64,000 nt of DNA from Candidatus Woesearchaeota archaeon (GCA_016935985.1 JAFGPW010000004.1:88752-152751); one strand, 5' to 3'. Shown: positions 39,628 to 48,244, counted from the first letter of the stretch. Notes: generated by a model not told the origin, from the sequence alone. Translations and numbers: made by a program.

Positions 39628-40095
39628 TCACCCAAGGTATTCAGCGTCGAATTTCGCCTCTGAGGTCTCCTGCCATCCGTCCTTGAGCTTTGCCAGCTGA
39701 GCGCGGAGCGCCCCTGAAATCGCCGTGAGCCGAGGATGGTTCTCCTTGATGTAGGAGCATTCCGCCGCCTCGTCATACCCCTGCTCGAGGAGGAGCGCCT
39801 CCCGCTTCAGTGCCATGAGCTCCCTGAACCGGAGGAACAGGTCCTTCTTCTCCTCATCCGAATAGAACCCTGATTCGTAGATGGGGGTGAGGGAGTTCTC
39901 AGGGGAGAGTATCCCCTCGAGGACCTCGAGATAGAGCCCGATGCGGTCGAGCATGCGCTTCCGTATCTCGCGCGGGAGCTGGTGGTCGTCATCGATCCGT
40001 CCGATGTCGTACGCCGCATCGAGGTCGCCGAACGGGGGGAGCTGATGCCTCTTCCGGCACTGCTCGTACAGCCCCTTGACGTCGATCGTGTCCAT
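39628..40095 (-). CDS. Uncharacterised helical protein upstream of adk (155 residues)
   Basis: This soluble protein is almost entirely alpha-helical, starting 'MDTIDVKGLYEQCRKRHQLP', with an acidic motif 'DIGRIDDDHQLPREIRKRML' and two later amphipathic helices. I do not recognise it. It precedes adk by six bases and a minus-strand TATA box lies at 40132-40142, so the two genes probably share a transcript. No catalytic motif is visible. Confidence 0.75.
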   Translation of the reverse strand: MDTIDVKGLYEQCRKRHQLPPFGDLDAAYDIGRIDDDHQLPREIRKRMLDRIGLYLEVLEGILSPENSLTPIYESGFYSDEEKKDLFLRFRELMALKREALLLEQGYDEAAECSYIKENHPRLTAISGALRAQLAKLKDGWQETSEAKFDAEYLG

Positions 40096-40173
40096 AGGAT
40101 GCCCCTTTATCCAGTAGGGAGAAATGCTTCGGCTTTTAAAAAGGTTTGGGTGCCCGCGCTGGCGCAGCGGGCG

Positions 40174-40905
40174 CTAGTGCCGCGGCAGGATGACGCGTTC
40201 CGCCATGCCGCCGGCAACCTTGACCGCGATCTCGTCGCCAGCCGCGAGAGTGAGGGTCTCCTCATGGTTGTCGTGGCCGAGGAGCGCGGGGCCGCGGGCG
40301 ATGCGCACGACGACGGTCGCCGTCCGCGGCAGGATGAGAGGCTTCCTCGTCGTGGTGATGTTGTTGAAGGCGATGCCGATGCCGCGCCTGAAGGTCCGCT
40401 TGGTGATCGAGTAGAAGTAGGCGGAGGAGCCGAACGGGGTCGCGATCACGAGGCCGTCGCCGATGAACTCCTCTCCTGCGTCGGCGGGCTCGCCGCCCAC
40501 CGGCCTGCCGTCGATGGAGAGCGTGTAGCGGATCGCCCGCGTAAGGTGGCTGTTCCTGATGATCACGTCGTTGAGCGCATGGAAGATGTGCCTGCCGTAC
40601 CGCGCCTCGAGCCGGGGCAGGCGCTCGATGGTGTAGTCCCTGCGCTCCACATGCCTGAGCAGGTGGTGGAGCTCGCCCTCGAGGCACTTCTTGCATACCT
40701 TGCTGTCCCTGACCATGATCTTCGGGACCGTGGGATAGAGCCGGTGCGCGAGCAGGAACGTCCCGTCGCCGCCGTAGGAGAGCACGAGATCCGGATCCTG
40801 GGGGGAATAGACGAGGCCGTTCCTCTTCAGGCAGCGCCGCACTTCGGCGATCCGTTCCTGGTCCTTCGCGACGACCGCGACGCGCCGCAGGGTTCCCATC
40901 TTCAT
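40174..40905 (-). CDS. nadK: NAD kinase
   Basis: NAD kinase makes NADP from NAD and ATP or polyphosphate. The 243-residue protein is small but has the defining 'VLSYGGDGTFLLAHRL' motif, 'HALNDVIIRN' with the NE/D site, and 'GDGLVIATPFGSSAYFYSIT', where the usual TPTGSTAY appears as TPFGSSAY. The C-terminal strand domain ('VVVRIARGPALLGHDNHEET') is present. A second Met two codons in is an alternative start. The start overlaps the upstream gene's stop by four bases. Confidence 0.93.
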   Translation of the reverse strand: MKMGTLRRVAVVAKDQERIAEVRRCLKRNGLVYSPQDPDLVLSYGGDGTFLLAHRLYPTVPKIMVRDSKVCKKCLEGELHHLLRHVERRDYTIERLPRLEARYGRHIFHALNDVIIRNSHLTRAIRYTLSIDGRPVGGEPADAGEEFIGDGLVIATPFGSSAYFYSITKRTFRRGIGIAFNNITTTRKPLILPRTATVVVRIARGPALLGHDNHEETLTLAAGDEIAVKVAGGMAERVILPRH

Positions 40906-41399
40906 CCCCTGAGCCGCTTCGCGGCCCCCTGGATGTCGAGGTCGTAGTGCCTGATGTCGTCGAGGAGACCCAGGATCTTAGTGGAATCCCGGTAGAGCTC
41001 ATCGAATATCCCTCGGCTGACACCGGTGACCTCCCCCCCGGCCATGGCGACCTTGTTCTTGACCAGGAGCTCCTGCCTGGCGTCGAAAAGCCGTGCATGG
41101 ATTTTATGCTCGTTGATGGTCTTCGCCACTCCCTGCAGGTCGTTCATCAGCCGTTGGGCGAACGCCTCGTCCTTGCGTACGATCTGGATGAGCTTGTGCA
41201 TGCTCTCGAACTGGCGCTCGATCGCATAGAAATACTCTTCGCAGAGCTCGACCTGTTTCTGGATCGACGCGATGTAATGATGGTCGAGGACCGGCCTGTT
41301 GATGTCCTGCGCGTGGGTCGCCTCACGGATGAGGCGCATGAGCTCAGTGAGCTCAGACTTGAGCTTGTCGATGTTGACATGGTCCGGGAAGAGGAACAT
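40902..41399 (-). CDS. Uncharacterised helical protein coupled to nadK (165 residues)
   Basis: The protein is a helical bundle with long amphipathic helices ('DKLKSELTELMRLIREATHA', 'SIQKQVELCEEYFYAIERQ') and no membrane segment. It loosely recalls PhoU/DUF47-like bundles, but I see no specific motif. The start at 41399 is chosen because the longer frame would run close to the tRNA-Thr gene. It overlaps nadK by four bases, suggesting linked expression. Confidence 0.72.
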   Translation of the reverse strand: MFLFPDHVNIDKLKSELTELMRLIREATHAQDINRPVLDHHYIASIQKQVELCEEYFYAIERQFESMHKLIQIVRKDEAFAQRLMNDLQGVAKTINEHKIHARLFDARQELLVKNKVAMAGGEVTGVSRGIFDELYRDSTKILGLLDDIRHYDLDIQGAAKRLRG

Positions 41400-41426
41400 T
41401 GGCGTCACCTCGATGCATCGTTGACA

Positions 41427-41499
41427 AGCCCCAGGAGGGAATTGCACCCCCGACCTCGGGATTACAAGTCCCGCGCTCTACTGGCTAAGCTACTGGGGC
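41427..41499 (-). tRNA. tRNA-Thr (UGU) with an unusual T-loop
   Basis: Acceptor GCCCCAG pairs with CTGGGGC, with discriminator T as is usual for archaeal tRNA-Thr. The anticodon stem CGGGA/TCCCG closes the loop CTTGTAA, anticodon TGT. The T-stem GGGGG/CCCTC is intact, but its loop reads TGCAATT, so position 55, nearly always T (pseudouridine in the RNA), is G. A TATA box at 41522-41531 lies about 25-30 bases upstream. No intron or CCA is encoded. Confidence 0.93.
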
Positions 41500-41562
41500 A
41501 TGCGGCTGGAGAAGCGGGGTACGTTTAAAAAGGTTTGCCCCTTCCGGCAGGAGCGCCGCAGG

Positions 41563-42156
41563 TCACTCCTGGGGATACATCCCCTTCTGCGGGTCGAAGA
41601 GCTCGGACTTCGGCGTGTACTGCTTGAGGTTGAGGTAGTTCTTGATGACCTCCTGGAACTCGTACGCCTTCTTGAGGAACCGCTTCTTCCGCGCGAGGAG
41701 GTCGTTGTAGAGCACGCGCTTCCACATCATGTCGAAGAAGTGCCTGAGCAGCCAGTGCTCCCGCCACTCGCCGCCGGGGTCGATCTCGATCCAGCAGTGG
41801 ACGTTCACCTCCACCTCGCCGTTGTTGGTCTTGAACTTCTTGCCGTTGTGCACGACCTCGATCGACTTCATCGCGACGATATGGTAGTCGACGTCCATCC
41901 GGTAGCGGTAGAATGAGGTGCCTTCCGGATCGCGGGCGAGGCGCCACCACGCCCAAATCTCCATGATCCCGCCGTCGAGCCTGCGCTCCCAGTACATCGC
42001 CTCGGGGAACTTCTGGTCCGAGGCGTCGCCGAAGTTCTCCTCCACCGCCCACTCGTGGAGCAGGGCGTAGAGGAGCTTCAGGTTGAAGACGTCCTTGTAC
42101 TTCACGCGGTACCGGGTGACCTCGTACACATGGCCGGGCTTGTTCTCCCATTCCAT
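41563..42156 (-). CDS. Uncharacterised protein, beta-rich with Trp and Tyr (197 residues)
   Basis: The protein starts 'MEWENKPGHVYEVTRYRVKY' and is rich in aromatic residues ('IMEIWAWWRLARD', 'FYRYRMDVDYHIV', 'HWLLRHFFDMMWKRVL'), with several strands followed by a helical, basic C-terminus. It has no signal or membrane segment. I do not recognise the family; the fold might bind a hydrophobic ligand in the manner of START-like proteins, but this is a guess. A TATA box at 42178-42187 lies about 26 bases before the ATG, supporting a leaderless gene. Confidence 0.75.
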   Translation of the reverse strand: MEWENKPGHVYEVTRYRVKYKDVFNLKLLYALLHEWAVEENFGDASDQKFPEAMYWERRLDGGIMEIWAWWRLARDPEGTSFYRYRMDVDYHIVAMKSIEVVHNGKKFKTNNGEVEVNVHCWIEIDPGGEWREHWLLRHFFDMMWKRVLYNDLLARKKRFLKKAYEFQEVIKNYLNLKQYTPKSELFDPQKGMYPQE

Positions 42157-42211
42157 GCTGTCCGGACAGGGGAAGAGCGTTTATAAATCTTTCGGGGTGC
42201 CGGAGCGGGCG

Positions 42212-44005
42212 TCATCGCAGGTAGCCGCCGCGCTGGAGATCCCAGAGCCGGCGGTAGAGCCCCCGCCGCCGGATGAGCGAATCGTGCGTCCCCTGCTGCG
42301 CGATCCTCCCGCCGTCGAGCACCACGATGCGGTCTGCCTGCATGATGGTCGAGAGACGGTGCGCGATCATGATCGCCGTCTTGCCCTTCATGAGCCGCCG
42401 CAGGTCCGCCTGGATCTCGCTCTCGGTCTCCGAGTCGAGCGACGAGGTCGCCTCGTCGAGGACGAGCACCTTGCGGTCGGCGAGCAGCGCTCGCGCGATC
42501 GAGACGCGCTGCTTCTCGCCGCCCGAGAGCCTGACCCCGCGCTCGCCCACCACCGTCCTCTCCTTCAGGGGGAACCGGGCGATGATCCGGTCGAGCTGGG
42601 CGAACCGTATCGCGCGGAGCACCTCCTTCCTCGGCGCCTTCGGGTCCGAAAACCGTATGTTGTCGTAGACCGTGTCATCGAAGAGCACGCATTCCTGCGG
42701 CACGACGGAAAGCTGCGAGCGCAGCGAGTGCTGGCCCACCGAACGTATGTCGGTTCCGTCGACGAGTATCGCTCCCTTCTCGACGTCGTAGAGCCGGTAC
42801 AGCAGCTTGATGAGCGTCGACTTGCCCGACCCCGACGGCCCGACGATCGCGACGTGCTCCCTCGGCTCGATCGTGAGCGAGAAGCGGTCGAAGATCTTCC
42901 GCTTCCTGTACCTGAAGGTGATGTCCCTGAACTCGATCCTGCCGTCGGAGACGGTCATCGCGGGCGCGCCTGGCCGGTCCTTCACCGAAGGCTCGATCCT
43001 GCCGTACTGGAAGAGCGACTCGAAGTCCGCCATCCCGCGGTAGAAGTTCCTGATGCCGTAGACGAACCCGAAGAGCGGGCCGTAGAGGTTCGCGAACGTC
43101 GTGTAGATGAAGACGAGCGTGCCGAGGGTGATGCCGCCGTCGAGGAACCGGAGCATCGGGAAGAGCAGCAGCAGGAAGGTCCCGGTGCCGATGATCGCGG
43201 TCTGGCCGGCGTCGAGCCAGCGGAAGTAGTCCCAGTTCAGTATCCACGCGGCTCGCGAGGCCTCGATCTTCTTCTTGTAGTGCCCCCTGATGGCACGCTC
43301 CTTCCCGAAGTACTTCACCGACTCGATGTTGGTGAAGATGTCTGAGACCGAGGCCTTCTCGGCGTCCTCGGTGTCGTTCGCCGCGATGTTGGAGGCCTGC
43401 TGCACGCTGTTGATGATGAAGCTGTAGCCGATGAAGACGAGCACCACCGCGACGGTGATCGCGGCCGACGCAGCGTCGAAGAGGAGCATCGAGCCCGCGA
43501 CCACCACGAGCTGGAAGACGAGCGGGACGAAGTTGAAGGCGATGACGTCCATCACGCGCTCGATGGCCGATCCGCCGCGCACGAGCCGCGAGATGAGGGA
43601 GCCCGTCCGGTGCGTGGTGTGGAAGTCATAGGAGAGGTGGATCAGGTGGCTGAAGAACCTCTCCTTCAGGTCGCGGATGAGGCTGCCGTCGAGCCGGTTG
43701 ATGAGGTGGATGAACAGCCACCGGAAGGCCATCCGGACGAGGAACTGCGCGACGAAGACCGCGGCGATGAGGAGGAGGGACTGCGTGAACTCGGCACGCA
43801 GGAGCGTCCCTTCCGTGAACTCGGCGCCCCGGTCGATGATCTCCTTGAAGAGGAACTTGTCGACGACGTTCGTCGCCTCGATGACGAAGATGACGCAAAG
43901 GAGCGTGCCGAAGAGCGGCCAGTATCGCTCCAGGAGCCCGTAGAATACCTTGAGGTTGTATCGGAAGTCGATCTGCAGCCGCTGCCGCTTACCGTCCTCA
44001 GCCAT
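42212..44005 (-). CDS. ABC exporter half-transporter (MsbA/ATM-like)
   Basis: The 597-residue protein has an N-terminal six-helix membrane domain and a C-terminal ATPase in one chain, the layout of a homodimeric exporter. ATPase motifs are Walker A '[17 protein letters not shown]', Q-loop '[17 protein letters not shown]', signature '[18 protein letters not shown]', Walker B '[12 protein letters not shown]' and H-loop '[10 protein letters not shown]'. The cargo could be a lipid, peptide, drug or metal-sulphur compound. The TATA element at 44029-44042 lies about 30 bases before the ATG. Confidence 0.95.
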   Translation of the reverse strand: MAEDGKRQRLQIDFRYNLKVFYGLLERYWPLFGTLLCVIFVIEATNVVDKFLFKEIIDRGAEFTEGTLLRAEFTQSLLLIAAVFVAQFLVRMAFRWLFIHLINRLDGSLIRDLKERFFSHLIHLSYDFHTTHRTGSLISRLVRGGSAIERVMDVIAFNFVPLVFQLVVVAGSMLLFDAASAAITVAVVLVFIGYSFIINSVQQASNIAANDTEDAEKASVSDIFTNIESVKYFGKERAIRGHYKKKIEASRAAWILNWDYFRWLDAGQTAIIGTGTFLLLLFPMLRFLDGGITLGTLVFIYTTFANLYGPLFGFVYGIRNFYRGMADFESLFQYGRIEPSVKDRPGAPAMTVSDGRIEFRDITFRYRKRKIFDRFSLTIEPREHVAIVGPSGSGKSTLIKLLYRLYDVEKGAILVDGTDIRSVGQHSLRSQLSVVPQECVLFDDTVYDNIRFSDPKAPRKEVLRAIRFAQLDRIIARFPLKERTVVGERGVRLSGGEKQRVSIARALLADRKVLVLDEATSSLDSETESEIQADLRRLMKGKTAIMIAHRLSTIMQADRIVVLDGGRIAQQGTHDSLIRRRGLYRRLWDLQRGGYLR

Positions 44006-44028
44006 CGTTCCTGCCCCGTTCCGCCCGC

Positions 44029-44042
44029 AAAGTATTTATACC
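44029..44042. promoter_or_regulatory. TATA element between the ABC exporter and a micro-ORF
   Basis: AAAGTATTTATACC can be read on both strands. It is about 30 bases from the exporter ATG at 44005 and about 27 bases from the ATG of a 30-codon frame at 44065. Confidence 0.45.
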
Positions 44043-44064
44043 GCGCCCGCCTGCCTGATGTCCG

Positions 44065-44157
44065 ATGCCAGTGGATGATATCCTCTTCGGCGGCTACGGC
44101 CGGCTCAGGCATGACGGGTCTGACGAGGACCTCATCGATGATGATGAGGATCCCTGA
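44065..44157 (+). CDS. Possible acidic microprotein (30 residues)
   Basis: The frame starts 'MPVDDILFGGYGRLRHDGSD' and ends in an acidic run. The only evidence is a correctly spaced TATA box, which is also explained by the divergent exporter gene. There is no ribosome site, as expected for a leaderless gene. Treat it as a candidate. Confidence 0.3.
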   Translation: MPVDDILFGGYGRLRHDGSDEDLIDDDEDP

Positions 44158-44312
44158 GAGTCGGGACGTTCTCCTGGTTATATATAACGCTTTCTATGCG
44201 TCTTCTGCCCATCATACAAATACGCCGGGAACGCGGCAGCGCCCTCCGCTCCCCGGACCGCGGCTCGGCCCTGAGGGCAAGCTTTTTATACTCTCTGCGG
44301 CTCCCCGACACC

Positions 44313-45506
44313 ATGCTCGTGGGGGTGGTCGGCAAGGCCAATGTCGGGAAGAGCACTTTCTTCAAGGCAGCGACGCTCATGGACGTCGAGATAGCGAACT
44401 ACCCCTTCGCGACGATCAAGCCCAACCACGGCGTCGGCTTCATCCGCGTGCCGTGCGTGGACGCTGAGCTCGGCGTGCAGTGCGACCCGCGCACCGGGTT
44501 CTGCCGAAACCACCAGCGCTTCGTCCCGATCGACATGATCGACGTCGCGGGGCTCGTCCCCGGCGCGCACGAGGGGAAGGGGATGGGCCTCGAGTTCCTC
44601 AACGACCTCAACCAGGCGGATTGCCTCATCCATGTGATCGACGTCTCGGGAGGGACGAGCGACAAGGGAGAGCCGGTGCCGCCGGGGACGAGGGACCCGG
44701 CCGAGGACGTGCGCTTCCTCGAGGACGAGCTCGACTACTGGTACCTCGGCATCCTCAAGAAGCCCTGGGAGCGCTTCAGCAAGATGGTGACGCAGACGCA
44801 TGAGGATGTCGCGAAGGCGCTCCACAGGCAGTTCTCCGGCCTCGGCGCGACCGAGGAGATGGTGGTATCCCTCCTCAAGGCGACGGGGCTCGCCGAGACG
44901 CGGCTCTCCGACTGGAGCGATAGCCGTCTCTTCGCGTTCGCGAAGGCGCTGCGCATGAAGACGAAGCCGATGATCGTCGCCGCGAACAAGATCGACGTCC
45001 CGGGCGCCGCCGGCAATCTCGCGCGGCTGCAGGAGACGTTCCCTGACACCGTCTTCGTCGGCTGCAGCTCGGAATCCGAGCTCGCGCTGAAGGAGGCGGA
45101 CAAGCACGGCCTGGTGAGCTACCTTCCCGGCGACGGCGCGTTCGAGGTGAAGGGGCAGCCGAACGAGAAGCAGGAGAAGGCGCTCGCCTTCATCAGGGGA
45201 GAGGTCCTCGGGAAGCAGGGCAGCACCGGCGTGCAGGAGACGCTCAACCGGGCGGTGCTCGACGTGCTCGGCTACATCGCGGTCTGGCCGGGCGGGGTCT
45301 CGAAGCTCGCCGACAAGGACGGCAACATCCTCCCCGACGTCTTCATGCTGAAGGGCGGCGCGACCGCGCTCGACTTCGCCTACCGGGTGCACACCGACAT
45401 AGGCAAGGGGTTCATCAGGGGGATCGACGTCAGGAGCAAGCGGACGGTGGGAAAGGAGCATGTGCTCAAGCACCGCGACATCATCGAGATCGTATCCTCG
45501 AAGTGA
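44313..45506 (+). CDS. ychF: YchF/Obg-family P-loop NTPase with TGS domain
   Basis: The 397-residue protein is the archaeal form of YchF-type translation-factor NTPases. It has G1 'GVVGKANVGKSTFFKA' at residues 4-19, switch I 'IANYPFATIKPN', G3 'IDVAGLVPGAHEGKGMG', the NKxD-type 'MIVAANKID' and a C-terminal TGS domain ('DVFMLKGGATALDFAYRVHT'). These proteins bind the ribosome; bacterial YchF prefers ATP, and the preference here is open. The TATA box at 44282-44290 is about 27 bases before the ATG. An in-frame ATG at 44196 is rejected because it lies far upstream of that box. A broken nitroreductase follows after 35 bases. Confidence 0.92.
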   Translation: MLVGVVGKANVGKSTFFKAATLMDVEIANYPFATIKPNHGVGFIRVPCVDAELGVQCDPRTGFCRNHQRFVPIDMIDVAGLVPGAHEGKGMGLEFLNDLNQADCLIHVIDVSGGTSDKGEPVPPGTRDPAEDVRFLEDELDYWYLGILKKPWERFSKMVTQTHEDVAKALHRQFSGLGATEEMVVSLLKATGLAETRLSDWSDSRLFAFAKALRMKTKPMIVAANKIDVPGAAGNLARLQETFPDTVFVGCSSESELALKEADKHGLVSYLPGDGAFEVKGQPNEKQEKALAFIRGEVLGKQGSTGVQETLNRAVLDVLGYIAVWPGGVSKLADKDGNILPDVFMLKGGATALDFAYRVHTDIGKGFIRGIDVRSKRTVGKEHVLKHRDIIEIVSSK

Positions 45507-45541
45507 AGCGGGCAGGACCGGGACAGGAGGAAGAGAAGGGC

Positions 45542-45972
45542 ATGGACGCGATCGGGTGCATCAAGGGGCGGCGATGCGTGCGGCAGTACACCGGCAAGCC
45601 CATCCCGGGGAGCTCGTCGTCGTCACGGACCGCATCATGCTCAAGCGGCTCGCCGCACTCGTCACCTACAGGAAGTTCATGAAGGACGCGGCAGCCGTAG
45701 TGGTCGTCGTTGGCGACGCGGACAACAAGCACGCGGTCGAGGACTGCGTCGCCGCGACGGAGAACATCCTGCCCGCCTCGTTCGCGCACGGCGTCGGGTC
45801 GTGCTGGGTCGCCGGCTACAATCAGGACTACAACGCGGCGTGCGCGCGGCTCCTCGGCATCCCTGCGGAGAAGGAGATATTCTCGTTCATATCGTTCGGC
45901 TACTACGGCACGCTTCCCCGAGCGCCGGCGAAGCGGCCGGTCGAGGACATCATCCGCTGGGAGCGGTATTGA
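45542..45972 (+). pseudogene. Broken nitroreductase (frameshift and internal deletion)
   Basis: The first 23 codons from the ATG at 45542 read 'MDAIGCIKGRRCVRQYTGKP', the N-terminus of an FMN nitroreductase. The frame then changes, and the family resumes in another frame at 'GELVVVTDRIMLKRLAALVT' and continues to 'VEDIIRWERY'. The 25-30 residues that normally lie between (with the Pro-Ser/Asn-Gln-Pro segment that helps bind FMN) are missing at the junction. Both pieces are recognisable, so I read this as an inactivated gene; an assembly error is the alternative. It is preceded by a good ribosome site (GGAGG) and lies just after ychF. Confidence 0.75.
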
Positions 45973-45985
45973 GCCGCCGTCCGGC

Positions 45986-46621
45986 CTACTGTCCCTGATC
46001 GTCCTCGTCGGGCGCGACGGATGATGGCCCCTGCTTCTTGATCAGGCCGTATTTCCCCAGCGTCTCCTTATAGAACGCGTAGTCCGCCGAGGATCTGAAG
46101 CGCGCGATCTCGTCCGGCGGGAGCCGGGCGATGAGCCTGTTCTGGACCTTGAGGAGCTGCACGACGTCGTCGGGGAGGGACGGCCCAGGCGCGCCCGCGA
46201 CGCCTGCCATGGGATCGTCGACGGTCTCGTAGTCAGGGGCCGGCCGCCTCCCGCCGATGCCGAAGGCCTTGAAGATCTTCCCGAGCACGGACTCCTTGCG
46301 CTCCTCGATCTCGCGCTCGATCTCGTCGAGCTCCTCGTACTCGTGCTCGAGCCGTCCGACCGTGCCTTCCGACGCCTGGGCGAGCTCATCGGCCGATATC
46401 TCGACGTCCTTCCTCGCGATCGCCTTCCTGCCTACCATACGCTGCCAGAAGGTGGGCTCCTTCTCCTCGATGAGGATCTCCTCCTCGTTGAGGTTCTGGG
46501 GGACGACCCCCGACTCCATGTTGCGCTTCGAGTTGTGGTAGTCGGCGACGAAGTCCGAGATCCTCTTGCGGCCGCGCGTCTCGAGATAGTTGTTGAGTTC
46601 CTTGTTGAACTGCTTTGCCAT
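45986..46621 (-). CDS. Uncharacterised protein with coiled-coil centre (211 residues)
   Basis: The protein starts 'MAKQFNKELNNYLETRGRKR', has an acidic middle that likely forms a coiled coil ('RLEHEYEELDEIEREIEERK'), a short basic patch around 'GKIFKAFGIGGRR' and a C-terminal helical segment ('DEIARFRSSADYAFYKETLG'). No membrane segment. I do not recognise it. It is the last gene of a minus-strand run with the zinc-ribbon, DUF2073 and Era-like genes, which suggests a role with them. Confidence 0.74.
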   Translation of the reverse strand: MAKQFNKELNNYLETRGRKRISDFVADYHNSKRNMESGVVPQNLNEEEILIEEKEPTFWQRMVGRKAIARKDVEISADELAQASEGTVGRLEHEYEELDEIEREIEERKESVLGKIFKAFGIGGRRPAPDYETVDDPMAGVAGAPGPSLPDDVVQLLKVQNRLIARLPPDEIARFRSSADYAFYKETLGKYGLIKKQGPSSVAPDEDDQGQ

Positions 46622-46661
46622 GGTGACCACCCGGTGGACAGCGAGCGCCCTTCCTCGCGCA

Positions 46662-47039
46662 TCACGTCTTCCTCCCCGCCTTGAAGGACGCGGGGATGTC
46701 GATCAGGTACTTCCCTTCCGAGAGCTTGTAGATGAGGGGCTCTTTCTTGAAGAGGTGGACGAGGTCGAGCTCGTACTTGCCGGGCTTGAGGATCCGGATC
46801 GACTCCAGGTCGAGGACCACCGGCCGCTCCTTGTCGAGCTCGAAGCCGATGAGGTCGAAGACGTCCTGCTCTATCTGCTTCTTCTCCGCCCTCGTGAGCT
46901 TGATGTTCATCTCGCGGGCGGACTCCACGTCCTCCTTCTTGACGAAGAAGAACAGCTTCGAGCCGCACCTGCAGCCCGAGAGTATCTCGTTCGCCCCGTC
47001 GTCATAGAAGGTGCCGCATCTGACGCATTGGTGTGGCAT
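46662..47039 (-). CDS. Archaeal zinc-ribbon protein (COG3364-like)
   Basis: The 125-residue protein has an N-terminal zinc ribbon (CVRCGTF ... SGCRCGSKLFFF), a helical centre and a C-terminal conserved segment 'LKPGKYELDLVHLFKKEP'. It matches the archaeal zinc-ribbon family that often neighbours DUF2073 and an Era-like GTPase. Function is not established. It begins two bases after the DUF2073 stop on the same strand and so is tightly coupled to it. Confidence 0.88.
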   Translation of the reverse strand: MPHQCVRCGTFYDDGANEILSGCRCGSKLFFFVKKEDVESAREMNIKLTRAEKKQIEQDVFDLIGFELDKERPVVLDLESIRILKPGKYELDLVHLFKKEPLIYKLSEGKYLIDIPASFKAGRKT

Positions 47040-47041
47040 TG

Positions 47042-47482
47042 TTACCCTGCCTGTCCGGCGGCCTTCTTGGCCGCCCTCTTCCCGTTCCTGCGCGTCGGCC
47101 TCTTCGCCGGCGCGCCCTGCTCCTCGGTGAGGAGCTGTATCTTGTTAGGGGCCTGCTTGATCTCCTTGATGATCGTCGCGGGACCGATGATCGTGAAGCC
47201 CTGCCGGTCGCCGAGCAGAGCGCTGATGAGGCCCTTCTTGATCTTCGTGAAGAGGGCATCCTCCTTGTTCTCAGGATAGATGACCGAGAGCTCGATGCCG
47301 CGGAAGCCGTTCGAGATCTCCTCCATCGTGCGCTTGATGAGCTCGGTCTCCTCCTGCTTCTTGAGCCTGCCCTCGAGGAGAACGATCTTCTCCTCCTTCA
47401 CGATGGAAAGGAGCCTCTTGATACGCTTCGACGAGTTCAGGTGCTCGATTTCCGAGTACGGCAAAAACTGCAGGGTGAGCAT
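47042..47482 (-). CDS. DUF2073 family protein
   Basis: The 146-residue protein starts 'MLTLQFLPYSEIEHLNSSKR', followed by 'IVLLEGRLKKQEETELIKRT' and 'GIELSVIYPENKED', the pattern of DUF2073. A basic, Ala/Lys/Arg-rich tail ends it, suitable for RNA binding. The role is unknown. A good ribosome site (GGAGG) lies about 11 bases before the ATG. It sits between the Era-like GTPase and the zinc-ribbon gene, a conserved archaeal arrangement as far as I recall. Confidence 0.9.
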   Translation of the reverse strand: MLTLQFLPYSEIEHLNSSKRIKRLLSIVKEEKIVLLEGRLKKQEETELIKRTMEEISNGFRGIELSVIYPENKEDALFTKIKKGLISALLGDRQGFTIIGPATIIKEIKQAPNKIQLLTEEQGAPAKRPTRRNGKRAAKKAAGQAG

Positions 47483-47507
47483 CTATGCCACCTACCTCCT
47501 TTTTTTC

Positions 47508-48146
47508 TCAACCGGCGACGGTGAAGAGCCCCTCGTAGAACTGGTCCATGTTCTGGCCGTTCTTGGCCGAGATGCCGATCACGTCATACTGAGGGAACGC
47601 CTCCTGCACGCGCTTGATGTCCGCCTTCTTCAGGTCCATCTTGTTCGCGACGATGAGGACCGGGATGTCGCGTGCCTGCAGGTTGCCGACGATCGTGATG
47701 TTCACCTGGCTGTACGGGTCCTTCGTCGCGTCGAGAACGATGATGACCGTGTCCATCTCATCCAGCCACTTGATCGCGTCGATCACCCCTTTCGTCGCCT
47801 CCTTCGCGCGGACCTTCGCGTCCTTCTCCTTCATGCCGTGCTTGAGGAAATCCTCGTAGTCGATCTTGGTCGCGATTCCCGGCGTGTCGACCAGGTTGAA
47901 CGTGAGCTCTTTCCCCTTGGACTTGATGTTGATCTGCTCCTTTATCTGGATCTCGCGGGTCTCATGCGCGATGTTCGAGACTGTCCCCATCTCCTCGCCG
48001 AGCCAGTCCTGGCAGATCCTATTGGCGAGCGTGGTCTTCCCGCCGTTCGGCGGGCCGTAGAGCCCGAGCCGCACGTGCTTCTTCTTCTTGAAGAGGTTGC
48101 CGAAGACCTTCTGGATGAATTTCCGGAACAGCTGCATCATGTGCAT
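47508..48146 (-). CDS. Era-like small GTPase
   Basis: The 212-residue protein has an N-terminal basic-hydrophobic helix ('QLFRKFIQKVFGNLFKKKKH') that may touch the membrane or RNA, G1 'GLYGPPNGGKTTLANRI' (residues 31-38 form the P-loop), G3 'FNLVDTPGIATK', G4 'VLIVANKMDLKK' and G5 'IGISAKNG'. It lacks the KH domain of true Era, so it is only Era-like. The linkage with DUF2073 and a zinc ribbon suggests a role in translation or ribosome assembly. A TATA box is at 48179-48191. Confidence 0.9.
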   Translation of the reverse strand: MHMMQLFRKFIQKVFGNLFKKKKHVRLGLYGPPNGGKTTLANRICQDWLGEEMGTVSNIAHETREIQIKEQINIKSKGKELTFNLVDTPGIATKIDYEDFLKHGMKEKDAKVRAKEATKGVIDAIKWLDEMDTVIIVLDATKDPYSQVNITIVGNLQARDIPVLIVANKMDLKKADIKRVQEAFPQYDVIGISAKNGQNMDQFYEGLFTVAG

Positions 48147-48244
48147 TCACGTCGTATAGGAGTCCTGCTCTTTCTGACGATATATAAAAAGGTTTCGCTT
48201 ACCTTTTTCCAGGTGGTGACACCCTCTCTCCGGCGGTCGGCGCG

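Noticed and set aside
40150..40175. GC-rich hairpin at the 3' end of nadK as terminator
   Set aside because: It has no T-run on the minus strand, and the stem contains a bulge; GC-rich inverted repeats are common by chance here.
44158..44312. Possible non-coding RNA behind the symmetric TATA-like GTTATATATAAC at 44178-44189
   Set aside because: No recognisable fold or family; the ychF gene has its own well-placed TATA box nearer its start.
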